Notes under the pieces: generated by a model
The model's database searches: none
Seen by the model: only the letters and a program-made list of their open reading frames with translations
What the model was told of the DNA's origin: nothing
Made by a program: the position numbers and the translations under genes
Shown: piece after piece, positions 27,898 through 38,220 of the stretch
How positions within the stretch are numbered: the stretch's first letter is position 1
Layout: each line of letters starts with the position of its first letter
Assembly: GCF_003025005.1 (NCBI RefSeq)
Contig: NZ_PVSS01000007.1
Span: 115,645 to 179,644 of the forward strand
Length of the DNA: 64,000 nucleotides
From: Brumimicrobium mesophilum
Lineage (GTDB): Bacteria; Bacteroidota; Bacteroidia; Flavobacteriales_D; Crocinitomicaceae
Direction: 5' to 3'

Positions 27898-30522
27898 TTG
27901 GCGAACACAAAGACACAAAAAAAACCGGCAGAAACTCCTCTGATGAAACAATACAATCAGATCAAGTCTAAACATCCAACGGCAATGTTGTTATTTCGTG
28001 TGGGAGATTTTTATGAAACCTTTGGAGAGGATGCAATTAAAGCTTCTCGAATTTTAGGGATTGTGTTAACCAAAAGAAAAAATGGTGTTGCCCAGCATAT
28101 TGAATTAGCGGGATTTCCGCATCATTCTTTACAAACTTATTTGCCAAAATTAGTTCGTGCAGGAGAACGTGTTGCGATTTGTGATCAGTTGGAAGATCCA
28201 AAATTGACCAAAACTATCGTTAAGCGTGGTGTTACAGAATTAGTTACTCCTGGTGTTTCGATGAACGATCAAGTATTAGAACACAACAAAAATAATTTTT
28301 TGGCTTCTATTTATTTAGGAAAGAAAGAACATGGTGTTGCATTCCTGGATATATCGACAGGAGAATTCTTAATTGCACAAGGAGATTCAGAATACATCGA
28401 TAAATTAATGCAAGGATTTGAGCCGAGTGAAGTTTTGTATTCTCGTCAGCAAGATCAAAAATTCAAAGATTTATTTGGAGAACGTTTTTATACATTTCGT
28501 CAAGAAGACTGGGTTTTCACAGAGGATTTTGGGCGTGAATCACTAAACAAACATTTTCAAACCAAGAACCTCAAAGGATTTGGCGTTGAAGAATTAACGG
28601 AAGGAATTATTGCTGCTGGCTCCATTTTACAATACATTTCTGAAGCCCAACATAAAGATTTAGGACATATTTCTAAAATCAGTAGAATTGAAGAGGATAA
28701 ATATGTTTGGTTGGATCGTTTTACAACAAGGAATTTAGAGTTAATCAATTCTCCACACGAAAATGGAGCAACTTTGTTGTCCGTTTTGGATCGCTCAGTG
28801 ACTCCAATGGGTGGTAGAATGATGAAAAGGTGGATGGTTTTGCCGCTAAAAGATTTAAAAACCATAGAAGCCAGATTAGATGCTGTAGACGCTTTGAATG
28901 CGAATGAAGATATAGCATTTGAATTAAGCCAGCGTTTGAGTAATATTTACGATTTAGAACGATTGGCTTCAAAAATCGCTGTGGGAAAAGTTAATCCTAA
29001 GGAGGTAAATCAGCTGAAAAACACCTTGTTAGAAATAGAACCTATTCAAAAACTTTTGAAAAGCACAGATTCTAAGGCATTGTTGAGCATTGCAGACCGA
29101 ATGAATCCTTGCGAACAATTGATTGCATTAATCTCCGAACAATTGGATGAAGATGCTGCAATTCAAGTCGGTAAAGGAAAAGTAATTGCTGACGGTTTCA
29201 ATGAAGAGTTGGATGAATTGCGAAATCTTTCAAATTCGGGTAGATCATTTTTAGAAGATTTACAAAAAAGAGAAGCGGAAAGAACGGGAATTCCAAGTTT
29301 AAAAGTAGCATTTAATAATGTTTTCGGTTATTATTTGGAAGTACGAAATACGCATAAAGATAAAGTTCCAGAAGAATGGATTCGTAAACAAACTTTGGTA
29401 AGTGCAGAGCGATATATCACTGAAGAGCTAAAAGTTTATGAAACAAAAATTCTTGGAGCAGAAGAGAAAATAGATATTATAGAAAGAAAGTTGTTTTTAG
29501 ACCTGATTTTGTCAATGGCTGATTACATCACACCTATTCAGTTCAATGCTTTCCTAATTGGTCAATTGGATTGCTTTTCTTCTTTTTCGAAAGTTGCAAA
29601 AGCGAACAATTATAACCGCCCTGAACTAAATGATGGCTTTTCAATCGACATCAAAGATGGTCGTCATCCTGTGATTGAAAAACAAATGGGAGTAGGGGAA
29701 GACTACATTGCGAATGATGTGTATTTAGACAATGAAACACAACAGATCATCATGATTACTGGACCGAATATGTCGGGTAAAAGTGCGATTCTTCGTCAAA
29801 CAGCTTTAATTTCTCTCATGGCGCAAATGGGGAGTTTCGTTCCTGCAAAATCTGCCAAACTTGGGTTAGTAGATAAAGTATTTACTAGAGTTGGAGCTTC
29901 CGATAATATTTCCTCTGGAGAATCTACTTTTATGGTAGAAATGAACGAAACCGCAAGTATTTTGAATAACCTTTCGCCAAGAAGTTTGGTTTTATTGGAT
30001 GAAATTGGCCGAGGAACAAGTACATATGACGGAATTTCTATCGCTTGGGCTATTGCAGAATACATTCATCAACATCCGCAAGCGCATTGTAAAACGCTAT
30101 TTGCAACGCACTATCACGAGTTGAATGAGATGACCAATAAATTTCCGAGAATTAAGAATTACACTGTGTCTGTAAAAGAAGTCGGTACGAAAATTCTATT
30201 CTTACGAAAATTGATTGAAGGCGGAAGTGAACACAGTTTCGGGATTCACGTAGCGAAATTAGCAGGAATGCCAAATCCAGTGATCGAAAGAGCATCGAAA
30301 ATGTTGAAAGAATTGGAAGCTTCCAACCGTGGTTCGGAACGAGAAAAAGTCAAAGAAGCAGGAAATTCAGCAGATATGCAATTGAGCTTTTTTCAATTAG
30401 ATGATCCAATTTTAGAGAGCATTCGTGATGAGGTAGCCAATATGGATATCGATACTTTAACACCTGTTGAGGCGCTTTTCAAATTGAATGAAATTAAGAA
30501 GAAAGTAGGGAAGGGGAAGTAA
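27898..30522 (+). CDS. mutS: DNA mismatch repair protein MutS
   Basis: About 874 residues. Mismatch-binding Phe-X-Glu region [16 protein letters not shown], connector and lever domains, clamp, then the ATPase: Walker [28 protein letters not shown], Walker [17 protein letters not shown], and LFATHYHEL. The C-terminus has the dimerisation end [14 protein letters not shown]. The likely start is TTG at 27898 ([20 protein letters not shown]), matching the N-terminus of relatives; ATG at 27943 would remove conserved residues and ATG at 27856 adds an unlike stretch. It is divergent from the SpoU gene. Confidence 0.96.
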   Translation: MANTKTQKKPAETPLMKQYNQIKSKHPTAMLLFRVGDFYETFGEDAIKASRILGIVLTKRKNGVAQHIELAGFPHHSLQTYLPKLVRAGERVAICDQLEDPKLTKTIVKRGVTELVTPGVSMNDQVLEHNKNNFLASIYLGKKEHGVAFLDISTGEFLIAQGDSEYIDKLMQGFEPSEVLYSRQQDQKFKDLFGERFYTFRQEDWVFTEDFGRESLNKHFQTKNLKGFGVEELTEGIIAAGSILQYISEAQHKDLGHISKISRIEEDKYVWLDRFTTRNLELINSPHENGATLLSVLDRSVTPMGGRMMKRWMVLPLKDLKTIEARLDAVDALNANEDIAFELSQRLSNIYDLERLASKIAVGKVNPKEVNQLKNTLLEIEPIQKLLKSTDSKALLSIADRMNPCEQLIALISEQLDEDAAIQVGKGKVIADGFNEELDELRNLSNSGRSFLEDLQKREAERTGIPSLKVAFNNVFGYYLEVRNTHKDKVPEEWIRKQTLVSAERYITEELKVYETKILGAEEKIDIIERKLFLDLILSMADYITPIQFNAFLIGQLDCFSSFSKVAKANNYNRPELNDGFSIDIKDGRHPVIEKQMGVGEDYIANDVYLDNETQQIIMITGPNMSGKSAILRQTALISLMAQMGSFVPAKSAKLGLVDKVFTRVGASDNISSGESTFMVEMNETASILNNLSPRSLVLLDEIGRGTSTYDGISIAWAIAEYIHQHPQAHCKTLFATHYHELNEMTNKFPRIKNYTVSVKEVGTKILFLRKLIEGGSEHSFGIHVAKLAGMPNPVIERASKMLKELEASNRGSEREKVKEAGNSADMQLSFFQLDDPILESIRDEVANMDIDTLTPVEALFKLNEIKKKVGKGK

Positions 30523-30570
30523 TTATGAATTGTTTAATTAACAATTACGGATTGTGTTCAAGGGAGTTAA

Positions 30571-30624
30571 TTCTCGTCAGTTCGAGTGAATTTTGTAATG
30601 TAGTGAAGAAATTTACATCGAGAA
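30571..30624. repeat. Intergenic hairpin of a type common in flavobacterial genomes
   Basis: TTCTCG (30571) pairs with CGAGAA (30619-30624), with an inner near-dyad around GTGAATTTTGTAATG. It lies between mutS and upp. I recognise the word pattern from memory as a dispersed intergenic hairpin in this group; only one copy is visible here. Confidence 0.4.
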
Positions 30625-30727
30625 CAGCGAGGATGGTTCGATGATTCGTGGTGGGAGTTTTGTTTGATGATTTCCCATGGTAGTTATGTTAGAAAGATTC
30701 AAAATAACCGACATTATTCCTTCTATA

Positions 30728-30759
30728 TTGTTATATCTTGTATTTTAGAGCTAAATTTG
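30728..30759 (+). promoter_or_regulatory. Candidate upp promoter (TTG-N21-TAAATTTG)
   Basis: TTG at 30728-30730, 21-base spacer, TAAATTTG at 30752-30759. Transcription would begin at or within a few bases of the upp ATG (30765), so the mRNA may be almost leaderless. Confidence 0.55.
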
Positions 30760-30764
30760 TGACT

Positions 30765-31412
30765 ATGATAACTAATTTCTCAATAACCAATTCAGTATTT
30801 AATCAGTTTCTTTCTGAAATACGCGATGCCAAGGTTCAAAAAGACCGTATGCGTTTTCGTAAAAATATTGAACGCGTTGCCGAAATAATGGCTTACGAAC
30901 TTTCAAAGACATTGAAGTATTCAGAGAAGGAAATTACTACTCCACTTGGAGAAGCAATAATGAATACCTGCGATGATGAAATAGTTTTAGCTACGATTTT
31001 ACGTGCTGGAATTCCTATGCACCAAGGGTTGTTAAATTATTTTGATAAAGCGGATTCAGCTTTTGTTAGCGCCTATAGAAAACATATTTCGAAAGATGAT
31101 TTCGAAATAGAAGTTGAATATTGCGCTTCACCAAGTTTGGACGGAAAAGTTCTAATTATTAGCGATCCAATGTTGGCAACAGGAAATTCTTTGGCCGCTG
31201 TTTACGAGGTTTTGAAAAAGCACGGAACGCCAAAACAAATCCACTTGGTTTTTGGTATAGCAACAGAAGAAGGTTTGAATTTTATCCAGAAAAGACTACC
31301 GAAATCAACCAAAATTTGGGTTGGAGCGGTAGATGTTGAATTAACAGCTCAATCTTATATTGTACCAGGGCTTGGAGACGCTGGTGATCTTGCTTATGGA
31401 GAAAAAGTTTAA
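30765..31412 (+). CDS. upp: Uracil phosphoribosyltransferase
   Basis: 215 residues from the ATG at 30765. PRPP-binding loop KVLIISDPMLATGNSLAAVYEVL and the uracil-binding end YIVPGLGDAGDLAYGEKV are clear; the N-terminal half has TTPLGEAIM and LATILRAGIPMHQGL. It makes UMP from uracil and PRPP (pyrimidine salvage). The next two genes follow with a 6-base gap and a 4-base overlap; the HAD nucleotidase in that set fits pyrimidine nucleotide handling. Confidence 0.94.
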   Translation: MITNFSITNSVFNQFLSEIRDAKVQKDRMRFRKNIERVAEIMAYELSKTLKYSEKEITTPLGEAIMNTCDDEIVLATILRAGIPMHQGLLNYFDKADSAFVSAYRKHISKDDFEIEVEYCASPSLDGKVLIISDPMLATGNSLAAVYEVLKKHGTPKQIHLVFGIATEEGLNFIQKRLPKSTKIWVGAVDVELTAQSYIVPGLGDAGDLAYGEKV

Positions 31413-31418
31413 TTAGTT

Positions 31419-31886
31419 ATGTGGACATACATAAGCTTTGCTTTGTTTAGCTCTTGGAAGTTTATGTTTACTCCTTTCCTTGGGCCGGCTGCTGGATTAA
31501 CCTTTTGGGAGACATTTATCGTATGTTCAATCGGTGGGTATATTTCAGCATCGATTTTCTATTTTGGAAGCAGTTATTTCATGAATCTTTCTGTTAGAAG
31601 GCAGGCAAAACGGGTTAAGAATGCAATACGAAAAGGTAAGCCTATCCCATTGAGCAAGAAATTTACTAAAAGTAACCGCAGAATAATCTATTTTAAACAA
31701 AAAATAGGCAGATTATTTTCATATTGGGCTTTTCCTTTGTTTTTTTCAATTCCCGTCGGAACAATTATCGTTGCCAAGTTTTACAAACATCACAAACAAA
31801 CATTTCCATTGATTATTTTGTTCTTAACTATAGATTGCTTCGTGATAACTAGTGGAGCGTATTTCATAAAAGACCTAGTGTTATGA
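31419..31886 (+). CDS. Membrane protein, unknown, in the upp operon
   Basis: 155 residues. Hydrophobic segments at about 5-25, 30-52, 98-118 and 130-150 surround a very basic loop (RRQAKRVKNAIRKGKPIP ... KKFTKSNRR). This looks like a small four-helix inner-membrane protein with a positive cytoplasmic loop. No named family recognised. It is 6 bases after upp and overlaps the HAD gene by 4 bases, so translation is coupled. Confidence 0.75.
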   Translation: MWTYISFALFSSWKFMFTPFLGPAAGLTFWETFIVCSIGGYISASIFYFGSSYFMNLSVRRQAKRVKNAIRKGKPIPLSKKFTKSNRRIIYFKQKIGRLFSYWAFPLFFSIPVGTIIVAKFYKHHKQTFPLIILFLTIDCFVITSGAYFIKDLVL

Positions 31887-32587
31887 ATTTTATAAAAGAT
31901 GTTTTTTTTGATTTAGACAGAACGCTTTGGGATTTCGATAGAAACTCCGAGAGTGCCTTGCGTATTATATATGAAGAGCTAAAATTAAGTGATCATTCCT
32001 CTTCTTTTGATAGCTTTTTGGATATTTACCGAGATATTAATGCCAAATATTTGGGAAACTACGCGGAAGGTAAAATCGATAAAATTCAATTGAGAAACGG
32101 ACGTTTTACTGACACATTAAAGGAATTTAAAATTGATAATGTTAGAATGGGAGAGGACATGAGTAGTCGATATTTAGAAATTTCGCCTTTTCAAACACAT
32201 CTTTTTCCATCTACAAAAGAAGTTTTAGCTGACCTTAAAAACAATAATTTCAAGTTACATATCATCACCAACGGATTCAAAGAAGTTCAATTCACGAAAT
32301 TAAAGAATAGCGGAATTATCGAATATTTTGATGATATTCTGTGCAGTGAAGAAATTGGAAAAGCAAAACCACACCCTTTGGTTTTCGAAGGTGCATTAAA
32401 ACGTACAAAGGCAAAAGCAGAAAACTCCATCATGATAGGAGATGATTATAATGCAGATGTAATTGGAGCAGAAAATGCTGGAATTCGTGGTGTTTTATTT
32501 GATCCGCACAGAACCCATACAAATAAAATTGGAATCGATAGGGTTGAACATTTGGAAGAAATTCATCCTTTGATCCTTGGTATTTAA
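31883..32587 (+). CDS. HAD phosphatase, YjjG-type pyrimidine nucleotidase
   Basis: 234 residues. HAD motif I VFFDLDRTLWDFDRNSESAL, with the DLDRTLWDF form typical of YjjG; motif II LHIITNGFKEVQ; motif III lysine KAKPHPLVF; motif IV MIGDDYNADVIGAENAG. YjjG-type enzymes dephosphorylate non-canonical pyrimidine nucleotides. Being in one unit with uracil phosphoribosyltransferase supports a pyrimidine clean-up role. Its start overlaps the previous stop (ATGA). Confidence 0.88.
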   Translation: MNFIKDVFFDLDRTLWDFDRNSESALRIIYEELKLSDHSSSFDSFLDIYRDINAKYLGNYAEGKIDKIQLRNGRFTDTLKEFKIDNVRMGEDMSSRYLEISPFQTHLFPSTKEVLADLKNNNFKLHIITNGFKEVQFTKLKNSGIIEYFDDILCSEEIGKAKPHPLVFEGALKRTKAKAENSIMIGDDYNADVIGAENAGIRGVLFDPHRTHTNKIGIDRVEHLEEIHPLILGI

Positions 32588-32637
32588 TCAATTTTCAAGT
32601 TTTAATTCTCAAATCACTAATACTCATCAATGAAAAA

Positions 32638-32662
32638 GGACGATTTGCTAATCGTCCCTACA
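32638..32662. repeat. Short intergenic hairpin (GGACGATT-TGCT-AATCGTCC)
   Basis: Perfect 8-bp stem with loop TGCT followed by CTAC. It resembles the hairpins at 33547-33574 and 47313-47346 in loop and flanks. It lies between convergent genes and might help terminate transcription, but there is no T run. Confidence 0.5.
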
Positions 32663-32711
32663 TCATCTCTTCGAATATTGCTTGAATTTTTTGATTCCTT
32701 GAATCATTAAT

Positions 32712-33467
32712 CTAACTCAAAATCATTTGTCTCATTTTCTCATACAATACAATTCCAGCAGAAACCCCAACATTATATGAAGAAACTGTTCCTAGTAAAG
32801 GAATTTTAGCACGTTGATGAGCGAGTATTAATAATTCTTGTGAAATTCCATCTTCCTCAGAACCCATGATAATCGCTGTTGGACCAGTCATTGTGACATC
32901 AAAAACCAAATCATGTGTTTTTTCTGTACATGCTACAATTCTCAAGCCCGATTCTTTTAAGAATGCAACCGACTCTTCTAAATCTCTTGTTTTACAAACC
33001 GGAATTTTATGCAATGCTCCAGAAGAAGTTTTGATTGAATCACTTGTGATTAACGCAGAGTTTTTGTCAGGAATCACAATAGCGTGAACACCAGAACATT
33101 CAGCTGTTCTCGCAATCGCACCAAAGTTTCTAACATCAGTGATACGATCCAAAACCAAAATATTTGGAATATCTCCTCTTTCAAAAACATCAGCTAAGAC
33201 ATCCGATAATTCATGATAAATTACAGGAGAAATAAATGCTATTACACCTTGATGATTCTTTTGTGTTAATCTATTCAGCTTTTCGGCAGGTACAAATTGT
33301 AAAGTGTATTTCTTATTAGCTAAAGCCTCTTTTAACTCTTTGAATAGCGCTTTATCCATTCCACGCTGAATCATTATCTTATTGATTTCTTTTCTGGCAT
33401 CAATTGCTTCAATTACAGCATGAACACCAAAAATTAAATCCTCTATTTCACCTTTTTTATATGACAT
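32712..33467 (-). CDS. rlmB: RlmB-type 23S rRNA (guanosine 2'-O) methyltransferase
   Basis: 251 residues from the ATG at 33467 (MSYKKGEIEDLIFGVHAVIEA). N-terminal substrate-binding domain (FVPAEKLNRLTQKNHQGVIAF), then SPOUT motifs NILVLDRITDVRNFGAIARTAECSG, AIIMGSEEDGISQELL and IPLLGTVSSYNVGVSAGIVLYE. This architecture is that of RlmB/TrmH family group 3, methylating 23S rRNA G2251 or an equivalent. The open frame continues seven codons upstream, but the chosen ATG begins the conserved part. Confidence 0.92.
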   Translation of the reverse strand: MSYKKGEIEDLIFGVHAVIEAIDARKEINKIMIQRGMDKALFKELKEALANKKYTLQFVPAEKLNRLTQKNHQGVIAFISPVIYHELSDVLADVFERGDIPNILVLDRITDVRNFGAIARTAECSGVHAIVIPDKNSALITSDSIKTSSGALHKIPVCKTRDLEESVAFLKESGLRIVACTEKTHDLVFDVTMTGPTAIIMGSEEDGISQELLILAHQRAKIPLLGTVSSYNVGVSAGIVLYEKMRQMILS

Positions 33468-33546
33468 ATCTTCTTTTCTGAAGTGCAAAGTTAATGCATG
33501 TTTTTGAATTTTTCATTTTTTAATTCTAAAACTGCTTATCCCAAGG

Positions 33547-33574
33547 AGCCAGTCGGTTTGCAAACCGTTCCTAG
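33547..33574. repeat. Short intergenic hairpin (CGGTTT-GC-AAACCG)
   Basis: Perfect inner dyad at 33554-33567 flanked by AGGA and TTCCTAG, related to the hairpins at 32638 and 47313. It sits in the divergent gap between rlmB and the ABC transporter gene. Confidence 0.45.
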
Positions 33575-33730
33575 ATGGTACCTTCGATTGATTATTTCAA
33601 TTCTGGGATTTTTGAATTTTCAAATCTTGTATTCCTCTAAATTTCGAACATATTCTAACATTCCATTGTTATTAGGATAAATTTTGCCGCAAAAGTATGA
33701 ATATCTCATCTGTCAGGCTATTTTTGTATC

Positions 33731-35503
33731 ATGGGCGAAACGAAAAAAACAATATTTGATTTTTACATTCTTAAACGACTGTTTGTTTATGTAAAACCCT
33801 ACAGAAAGTTTCTATTCCTAGCCTTCATATTTACAATCGGTTTGGCCGTAGTTTCACCACTTCGACCATGTATAATTGGGGATATGGTCGACGAATACAT
33901 AGAAAAAGATCAAAATGCAGATGCTTTATGGTTTTGGACCTTGATCATAATTGGAATGCTTGTAATTGAAGCAGTTTTCCAGTTTTTCACCACCTTTTTT
34001 GCTAATCTTTTAGCTCAATCTGTAATTAAAGACATCCGGATCAAGTTGTTTAAACATATTATGTCGTTTAATATGAAATATTTTGATCAAACACCTATCG
34101 GGGCTGTGGTCACACGAATAGTCTCAGATTTGGAGGCGATTTCTGAAATATTCTCTCAAGGACTAATTAATATGTTTAAAGATATTATCATTTTAATAAC
34201 GATAGTTGTTTGGATGTTCCTTTCAGATTCCTTGTTGACAGTTTTTGTTTTATTGCCCATTCCTCTGCTGTTGTTCGCCACACGAATATTCGCCAAAGCC
34301 ATGAAAAAGGCCTATCAAAAAGAAAGTGTTGAAGTTAACCGATTAAATACTTTTGTTCAAGAACGTTTAACAGGTATGTCTATTCTTCAATTGTTTAACA
34401 GAGAAGAAGTCGAGAAAGAACGTTTTTCCGAAATTAATGCACGTCATCGACAAGCACATGTGGATACGATTTGGGCCAATTCAATATTCTTTCCAGTTGT
34501 TGAATTTTTAACTTCTTTATCCATCGCCTTTCTGATTGTATTTAGTGCTTGGTCTTTAGCCAATGGATTTTCAATTGCTGTAGATTCAACAGGAACGATT
34601 GTGATGTTTACACTTTGGGTAAATATGCTTTATCGTCCAATTCGACAGTTAGCAGATAAATTTAATGTACTACAAAGAGGTGTGGTTCGGGCTGAACGGG
34701 TTTTCAAAACTTTAGATAGAAACGAAGTAATTCAGGATGCTGGGAAAATAAATGAATTAGATTTCCAACAGAATATTGATTTCAATCAAATTTGGTTTGC
34801 ATACCAGGATGAGGATTGGGTTTTAAAAGATATTAATCTGAACATAAAACCGAATCAAACTGTTGCCTTTGTGGGTGCCACAGGAGCAGGAAAGTCTTCC
34901 ATAGTCAATTTACTTTCTCGTTTTTATGAATATCAGAAAGGAACAATTACAATTGGAGAAACAGATATTCGCGATGTAGACTTAACTTACTTGAGAAGAA
35001 ATATTTCGATTGTACTTCAAGATGTGTTTTTGTTTTCAGATACCCTGTTGAATAACATTACTTTAGGGGATAAAAGTATTACCAAGGAACAAGTTGTGAA
35101 AGCTTCTAAAGCCGTTGGAGCACATGATTTTATTATGAGATTACCCAATAATTACGATTATGAAATAGGAGAAAGAGGTGGAGTACTCTCAACGGGTCAG
35201 CAACAATTATTGGCATTTATTCGGGCGTATGTTTACAATCCGCACATTTTAATTCTTGACGAGGCCACCTCTAGTGTAGACAATGAAAGCGAGGAATTAA
35301 TACAAAAAGCTACCGAGAAGTTAACAGTTGGAAGAACATCAATTGTAATTGCACACAGATTATCAACAATTCAACGAGCAGATAAAATTATAGTTCTGGA
35401 TAAAGGACGAGTGATGGAGGAAGGAAGTCATCAAGAGCTTTTGGCAAAAGATGGATTTTACAAGAATTTATACGAAAAACAATTTTTAGGAGATGGAGAA
35501 TAA
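33731..35503 (+). CDS. ABC exporter half-transporter (MsbA/MdlB type)
   Basis: 590 residues. Six membrane helices (residues about 20-320) form a type IV ABC transmembrane domain (MKYFDQTPIGAVVTRIVSD, VQERLTGMSILQLFNREEVEKERF). The nucleotide domain has Walker A GATGAGKSS, Q-loop LQDVFLF, signature LSTGQQQLLAF, Walker B ILILDEATSSVD and AHRLST. It should work as a homo- or heterodimer exporting lipids, drugs or peptides; the substrate is unknown. The binding-fold gene follows within two bases and menD follows that. Confidence 0.93.
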   Translation: MGETKKTIFDFYILKRLFVYVKPYRKFLFLAFIFTIGLAVVSPLRPCIIGDMVDEYIEKDQNADALWFWTLIIIGMLVIEAVFQFFTTFFANLLAQSVIKDIRIKLFKHIMSFNMKYFDQTPIGAVVTRIVSDLEAISEIFSQGLINMFKDIIILITIVVWMFLSDSLLTVFVLLPIPLLLFATRIFAKAMKKAYQKESVEVNRLNTFVQERLTGMSILQLFNREEVEKERFSEINARHRQAHVDTIWANSIFFPVVEFLTSLSIAFLIVFSAWSLANGFSIAVDSTGTIVMFTLWVNMLYRPIRQLADKFNVLQRGVVRAERVFKTLDRNEVIQDAGKINELDFQQNIDFNQIWFAYQDEDWVLKDINLNIKPNQTVAFVGATGAGKSSIVNLLSRFYEYQKGTITIGETDIRDVDLTYLRRNISIVLQDVFLFSDTLLNNITLGDKSITKEQVVKASKAVGAHDFIMRLPNNYDYEIGERGGVLSTGQQQLLAFIRAYVYNPHILILDEATSSVDNESEELIQKATEKLTVGRTSIVIAHRLSTIQRADKIIVLDKGRVMEEGSHQELLAKDGFYKNLYEKQFLGDGE

Positions 35504-35504
35504 A

Positions 35505-36359
35505 ATGAAATTAAAGATAGGCGGAGTTCCAGAACATTTTAATTTACCTTGGAGGTTAGCAATTCAAGAAGGTGATCTTCTAGATAAAAATATTGCACTT
35601 CATTGGGAAGATATGGGTGGTGGAACTGGTCAGATGATTAAAGGTTTACAGAACAAAACCATTGATGTTGCCGTTTTATTAACTGAAGGAATATCAAGAG
35701 CAATTTTACAGGGTTTAGATGCGAAAATATTACAGGTTTACGTAACTTCTCCTTTACATTGGGGAATTCATGTTCCCTTTGATGATAAATCTATTCAAGA
35801 AACTGATGAATTAGAAGGGAAAACATTCGCTATTTCACGTGAAGGTTCAGGTTCCCATTTGATGTCTTATGTTTTGGCAGACCAAAAAGGATGGAATATT
35901 GATAAGTTGAAATTCAATAGTGTTGGAGATGTTTATGGTGGGCTTTGGGCCCTTGAAAACAACGAAGCACAAGCATTTTTATGGGAGAAATATACAACTC
36001 AACCTTTTACTGAATTAAGGAAATGTCGTTATATTGATGAGGTTGTAACACCTTGGCCTTGTTTTGTGATTGCTGTGAGGACAGAAATCGCTGAACAATA
36101 CGCTGAACAATTACAATTAATGCTAGATATTGTAAATAAGAGAGCTAAGTCGATTAAGGAAAATGAATTTACTCCGGAAATATTATCTTGGAGATACGGT
36201 TTGAAAATCGAAGACGTTTCAAAATGGTTAAGTGAGACTGAGTGGAATTATGACGGAGCAAAGTTTGATAAAGATTTTGACTATGTGATTGAATACTTGT
36301 TAAAACTTAAGTTAATTACACCTGAAGAAGCAAAAGATTATATGCGTAAATTATTTTAA
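35505..36359 (+). CDS. Signal-less periplasmic-binding-fold protein (SsuA/THI5-like)
   Basis: About 284 residues from the ATG at 35505 (MKLKIGGVPEHFNLPW); an ATG at 35493 would overlap the ABC gene by 11 bases. Class II binding-protein features: LQNKTIDVAVLLTEGIS, LEGKTFAISREGSGSHLMSYVLAD, EAQAFLWEKYTTQPF, WPCFVIAVRTEIAEQYAEQL. There is no signal peptide or lipobox, so unlike usual transport partners it is predicted cytoplasmic. The upstream ABC protein is an exporter, which does not use binding proteins. The role may be sensing or metabolite binding. Confidence 0.85.
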   Translation: MKLKIGGVPEHFNLPWRLAIQEGDLLDKNIALHWEDMGGGTGQMIKGLQNKTIDVAVLLTEGISRAILQGLDAKILQVYVTSPLHWGIHVPFDDKSIQETDELEGKTFAISREGSGSHLMSYVLADQKGWNIDKLKFNSVGDVYGGLWALENNEAQAFLWEKYTTQPFTELRKCRYIDEVVTPWPCFVIAVRTEIAEQYAEQLQLMLDIVNKRAKSIKENEFTPEILSWRYGLKIEDVSKWLSETEWNYDGAKFDKDFDYVIEYLLKLKLITPEEAKDYMRKLF

Positions 36360-36412
36360 CGACCATTGGTTGATTCTAATAAATATCCTACTCTTAAAAT
36401 GTAAAAGGAATA

Positions 36413-38146
36413 ATGGGAAAAGTAAGTGAAAAAAATGGCGTTCAACAATTGGTTGATTCGTTTTTAAAGCATGGAGTAAAATATGTCGTATTTTCTCCTG
36501 GTTCAAGAAATGCACCTCTTGTGGTGAGTTTTGCCAATGACGAACGCTTCAAATGTTATGTAATTCCCGATGAAAGAAGTGCTGCTTTTTATGCGCTTGG
36601 AATGGCTGAGCAGTCCAGCACACCTGTTCCCGTAATCTGCACTTCAGGTTCTGCCCTTTTAAACTATTATCCGGCTGTTAGTGAAGCTTTTTACAGAAAT
36701 ATTCCTTTGATTGTAATTTCAGCAGACAGACCAAGTGAATGGACAGACCAAGGTGATGGACAAACTATTCGACAAGAAAACGTTTTCCAAAACCACATAT
36801 GTGCTTCCACAACTTTGTTTGAATCACCTATTTCGGAAGACCAATCTTGGTTTAATAAACGATCGATTGATGAAGTGATGAATACTGCGAAATATCCAAA
36901 TGGTGGTCCAGTACATTTTAACTTTCCGTTTACAGAACCTTTATACAAAACAATTGAAAAGGAATCACCTTCAGCAAGTTCAAAAGGGTTGACAGAATTG
37001 ATGAATCTGAATCCACAATTATCTACTTCCCAAAAGGAGGAATTAAGAGAAATATGGAACAATTCTCCTAGAAAACTGATTTTGTGTGGCCAAATGCCCA
37101 ATAACAGTTATTTAAATGAGCAATTAAAGAATTTGGCCAACGATAAAAGTGTTGCAGTTGTTGTTGAAAATACTAGTAACTTGCAAGACAGAAGTTTTAT
37201 TCATTGCATTGATAGAACAATTACAAGTTTCTTGGAAAACAATCCAGAATTGTATCAACCAGATTTGTTGATTACAATGGGAGGAGCGGTAATTTCTAAA
37301 AAGATTAAAAAGTACTTAAGGATTTTTAAACCAAAACACAATTGGAAAATTGGTCAAGAATTTCCTTTTATAGACACTTATCAATCATTAACGAAATCTA
37401 TCCCAATTCAACCAAATTCATTTTTGGACTTTCTTTTAGAAGATGGATTCACAAGAGATATTTCACGCTATGGCGAACAATGGAAGCAATTAGATTATTT
37501 GACACAAGGAAATCACATGATGTACTTAGAGTCAGTTCCATACTCTGATTTGTCTGTTTTTAGCCTAATTTTAGATGCTGTTCCCGACCAAAGTGATTTA
37601 CACTTGTCTAACAGTTCAGTTATTCGCTATGCTCAACTCTTCGACCCCATAAAAAGTATAAACTATTATTGTAATCGAGGTACAAGTGGAATTGATGGTT
37701 CTACAAGTACTGCAATCGGAAATGCTATTGTGGGAGACAATAAATTGCATACATTCATCACGGGAGACATCAGTTTTTTCTATGACAGCAATGCATTCTG
37801 GAATAACCACATTCCATCAAACTTTCGAGTTTTCCTGATCAATAATGGAGGAGGAGGAATCTTCAATATTATTCCTGGGCCACAAAGCACTCCTCAAGGC
37901 GATGAGTTTTTCGTAGCCAAACATTCATTCTCAGCAAAATCTATTTGTGAAGCATTTAATGTGAATTATTATGCCGCTAATTCTATGCAGGAAATTGATG
38001 GCCAATTAGATAAATTCTACGAAATACAATCTAATGATCGTCCTGCCGTAATTGAAATTTTTACGGATGGAGATAAAAGCGGAAAGATTCTATTGGACTA
38101 CCTAGAAAAAACGAAGGTGAAAGATATTCCCGTTTTGGAAATCTGA
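36413..38146 (+). CDS. menD: Menaquinone biosynthesis enzyme MenD (SEPHCHC synthase)
   Basis: 577 residues of the thiamine-diphosphate-enzyme fold. MenD marks: FSPGSRNAPLVVSFAND, IPDERSAAFYALGMAEQS, TSGSALLNYYPAVSEAFY, ISADRPSEWTDQGDGQTIRQ; C-terminal NRGTSGIDGSTSTAIG and GDISFFYDSNAFW, which form the ThDP/Mg site. It condenses isochorismate with 2-oxoglutarate. The other men genes are not in the window. It starts 53 bases after the binding-fold gene and could share its transcript. Confidence 0.96.
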   Translation: MGKVSEKNGVQQLVDSFLKHGVKYVVFSPGSRNAPLVVSFANDERFKCYVIPDERSAAFYALGMAEQSSTPVPVICTSGSALLNYYPAVSEAFYRNIPLIVISADRPSEWTDQGDGQTIRQENVFQNHICASTTLFESPISEDQSWFNKRSIDEVMNTAKYPNGGPVHFNFPFTEPLYKTIEKESPSASSKGLTELMNLNPQLSTSQKEELREIWNNSPRKLILCGQMPNNSYLNEQLKNLANDKSVAVVVENTSNLQDRSFIHCIDRTITSFLENNPELYQPDLLITMGGAVISKKIKKYLRIFKPKHNWKIGQEFPFIDTYQSLTKSIPIQPNSFLDFLLEDGFTRDISRYGEQWKQLDYLTQGNHMMYLESVPYSDLSVFSLILDAVPDQSDLHLSNSSVIRYAQLFDPIKSINYYCNRGTSGIDGSTSTAIGNAIVGDNKLHTFITGDISFFYDSNAFWNNHIPSNFRVFLINNGGGGIFNIIPGPQSTPQGDEFFVAKHSFSAKSICEAFNVNYYAANSMQEIDGQLDKFYEIQSNDRPAVIEIFTDGDKSGKILLDYLEKTKVKDIPVLEI

Positions 38147-38220
38147 TAGATAGGTAATTTTTTAGCGTGACCAGCTTTTGACCAGCAATTCGTAATTGTT
38201 AATTTGAATTTTGTAATTCA

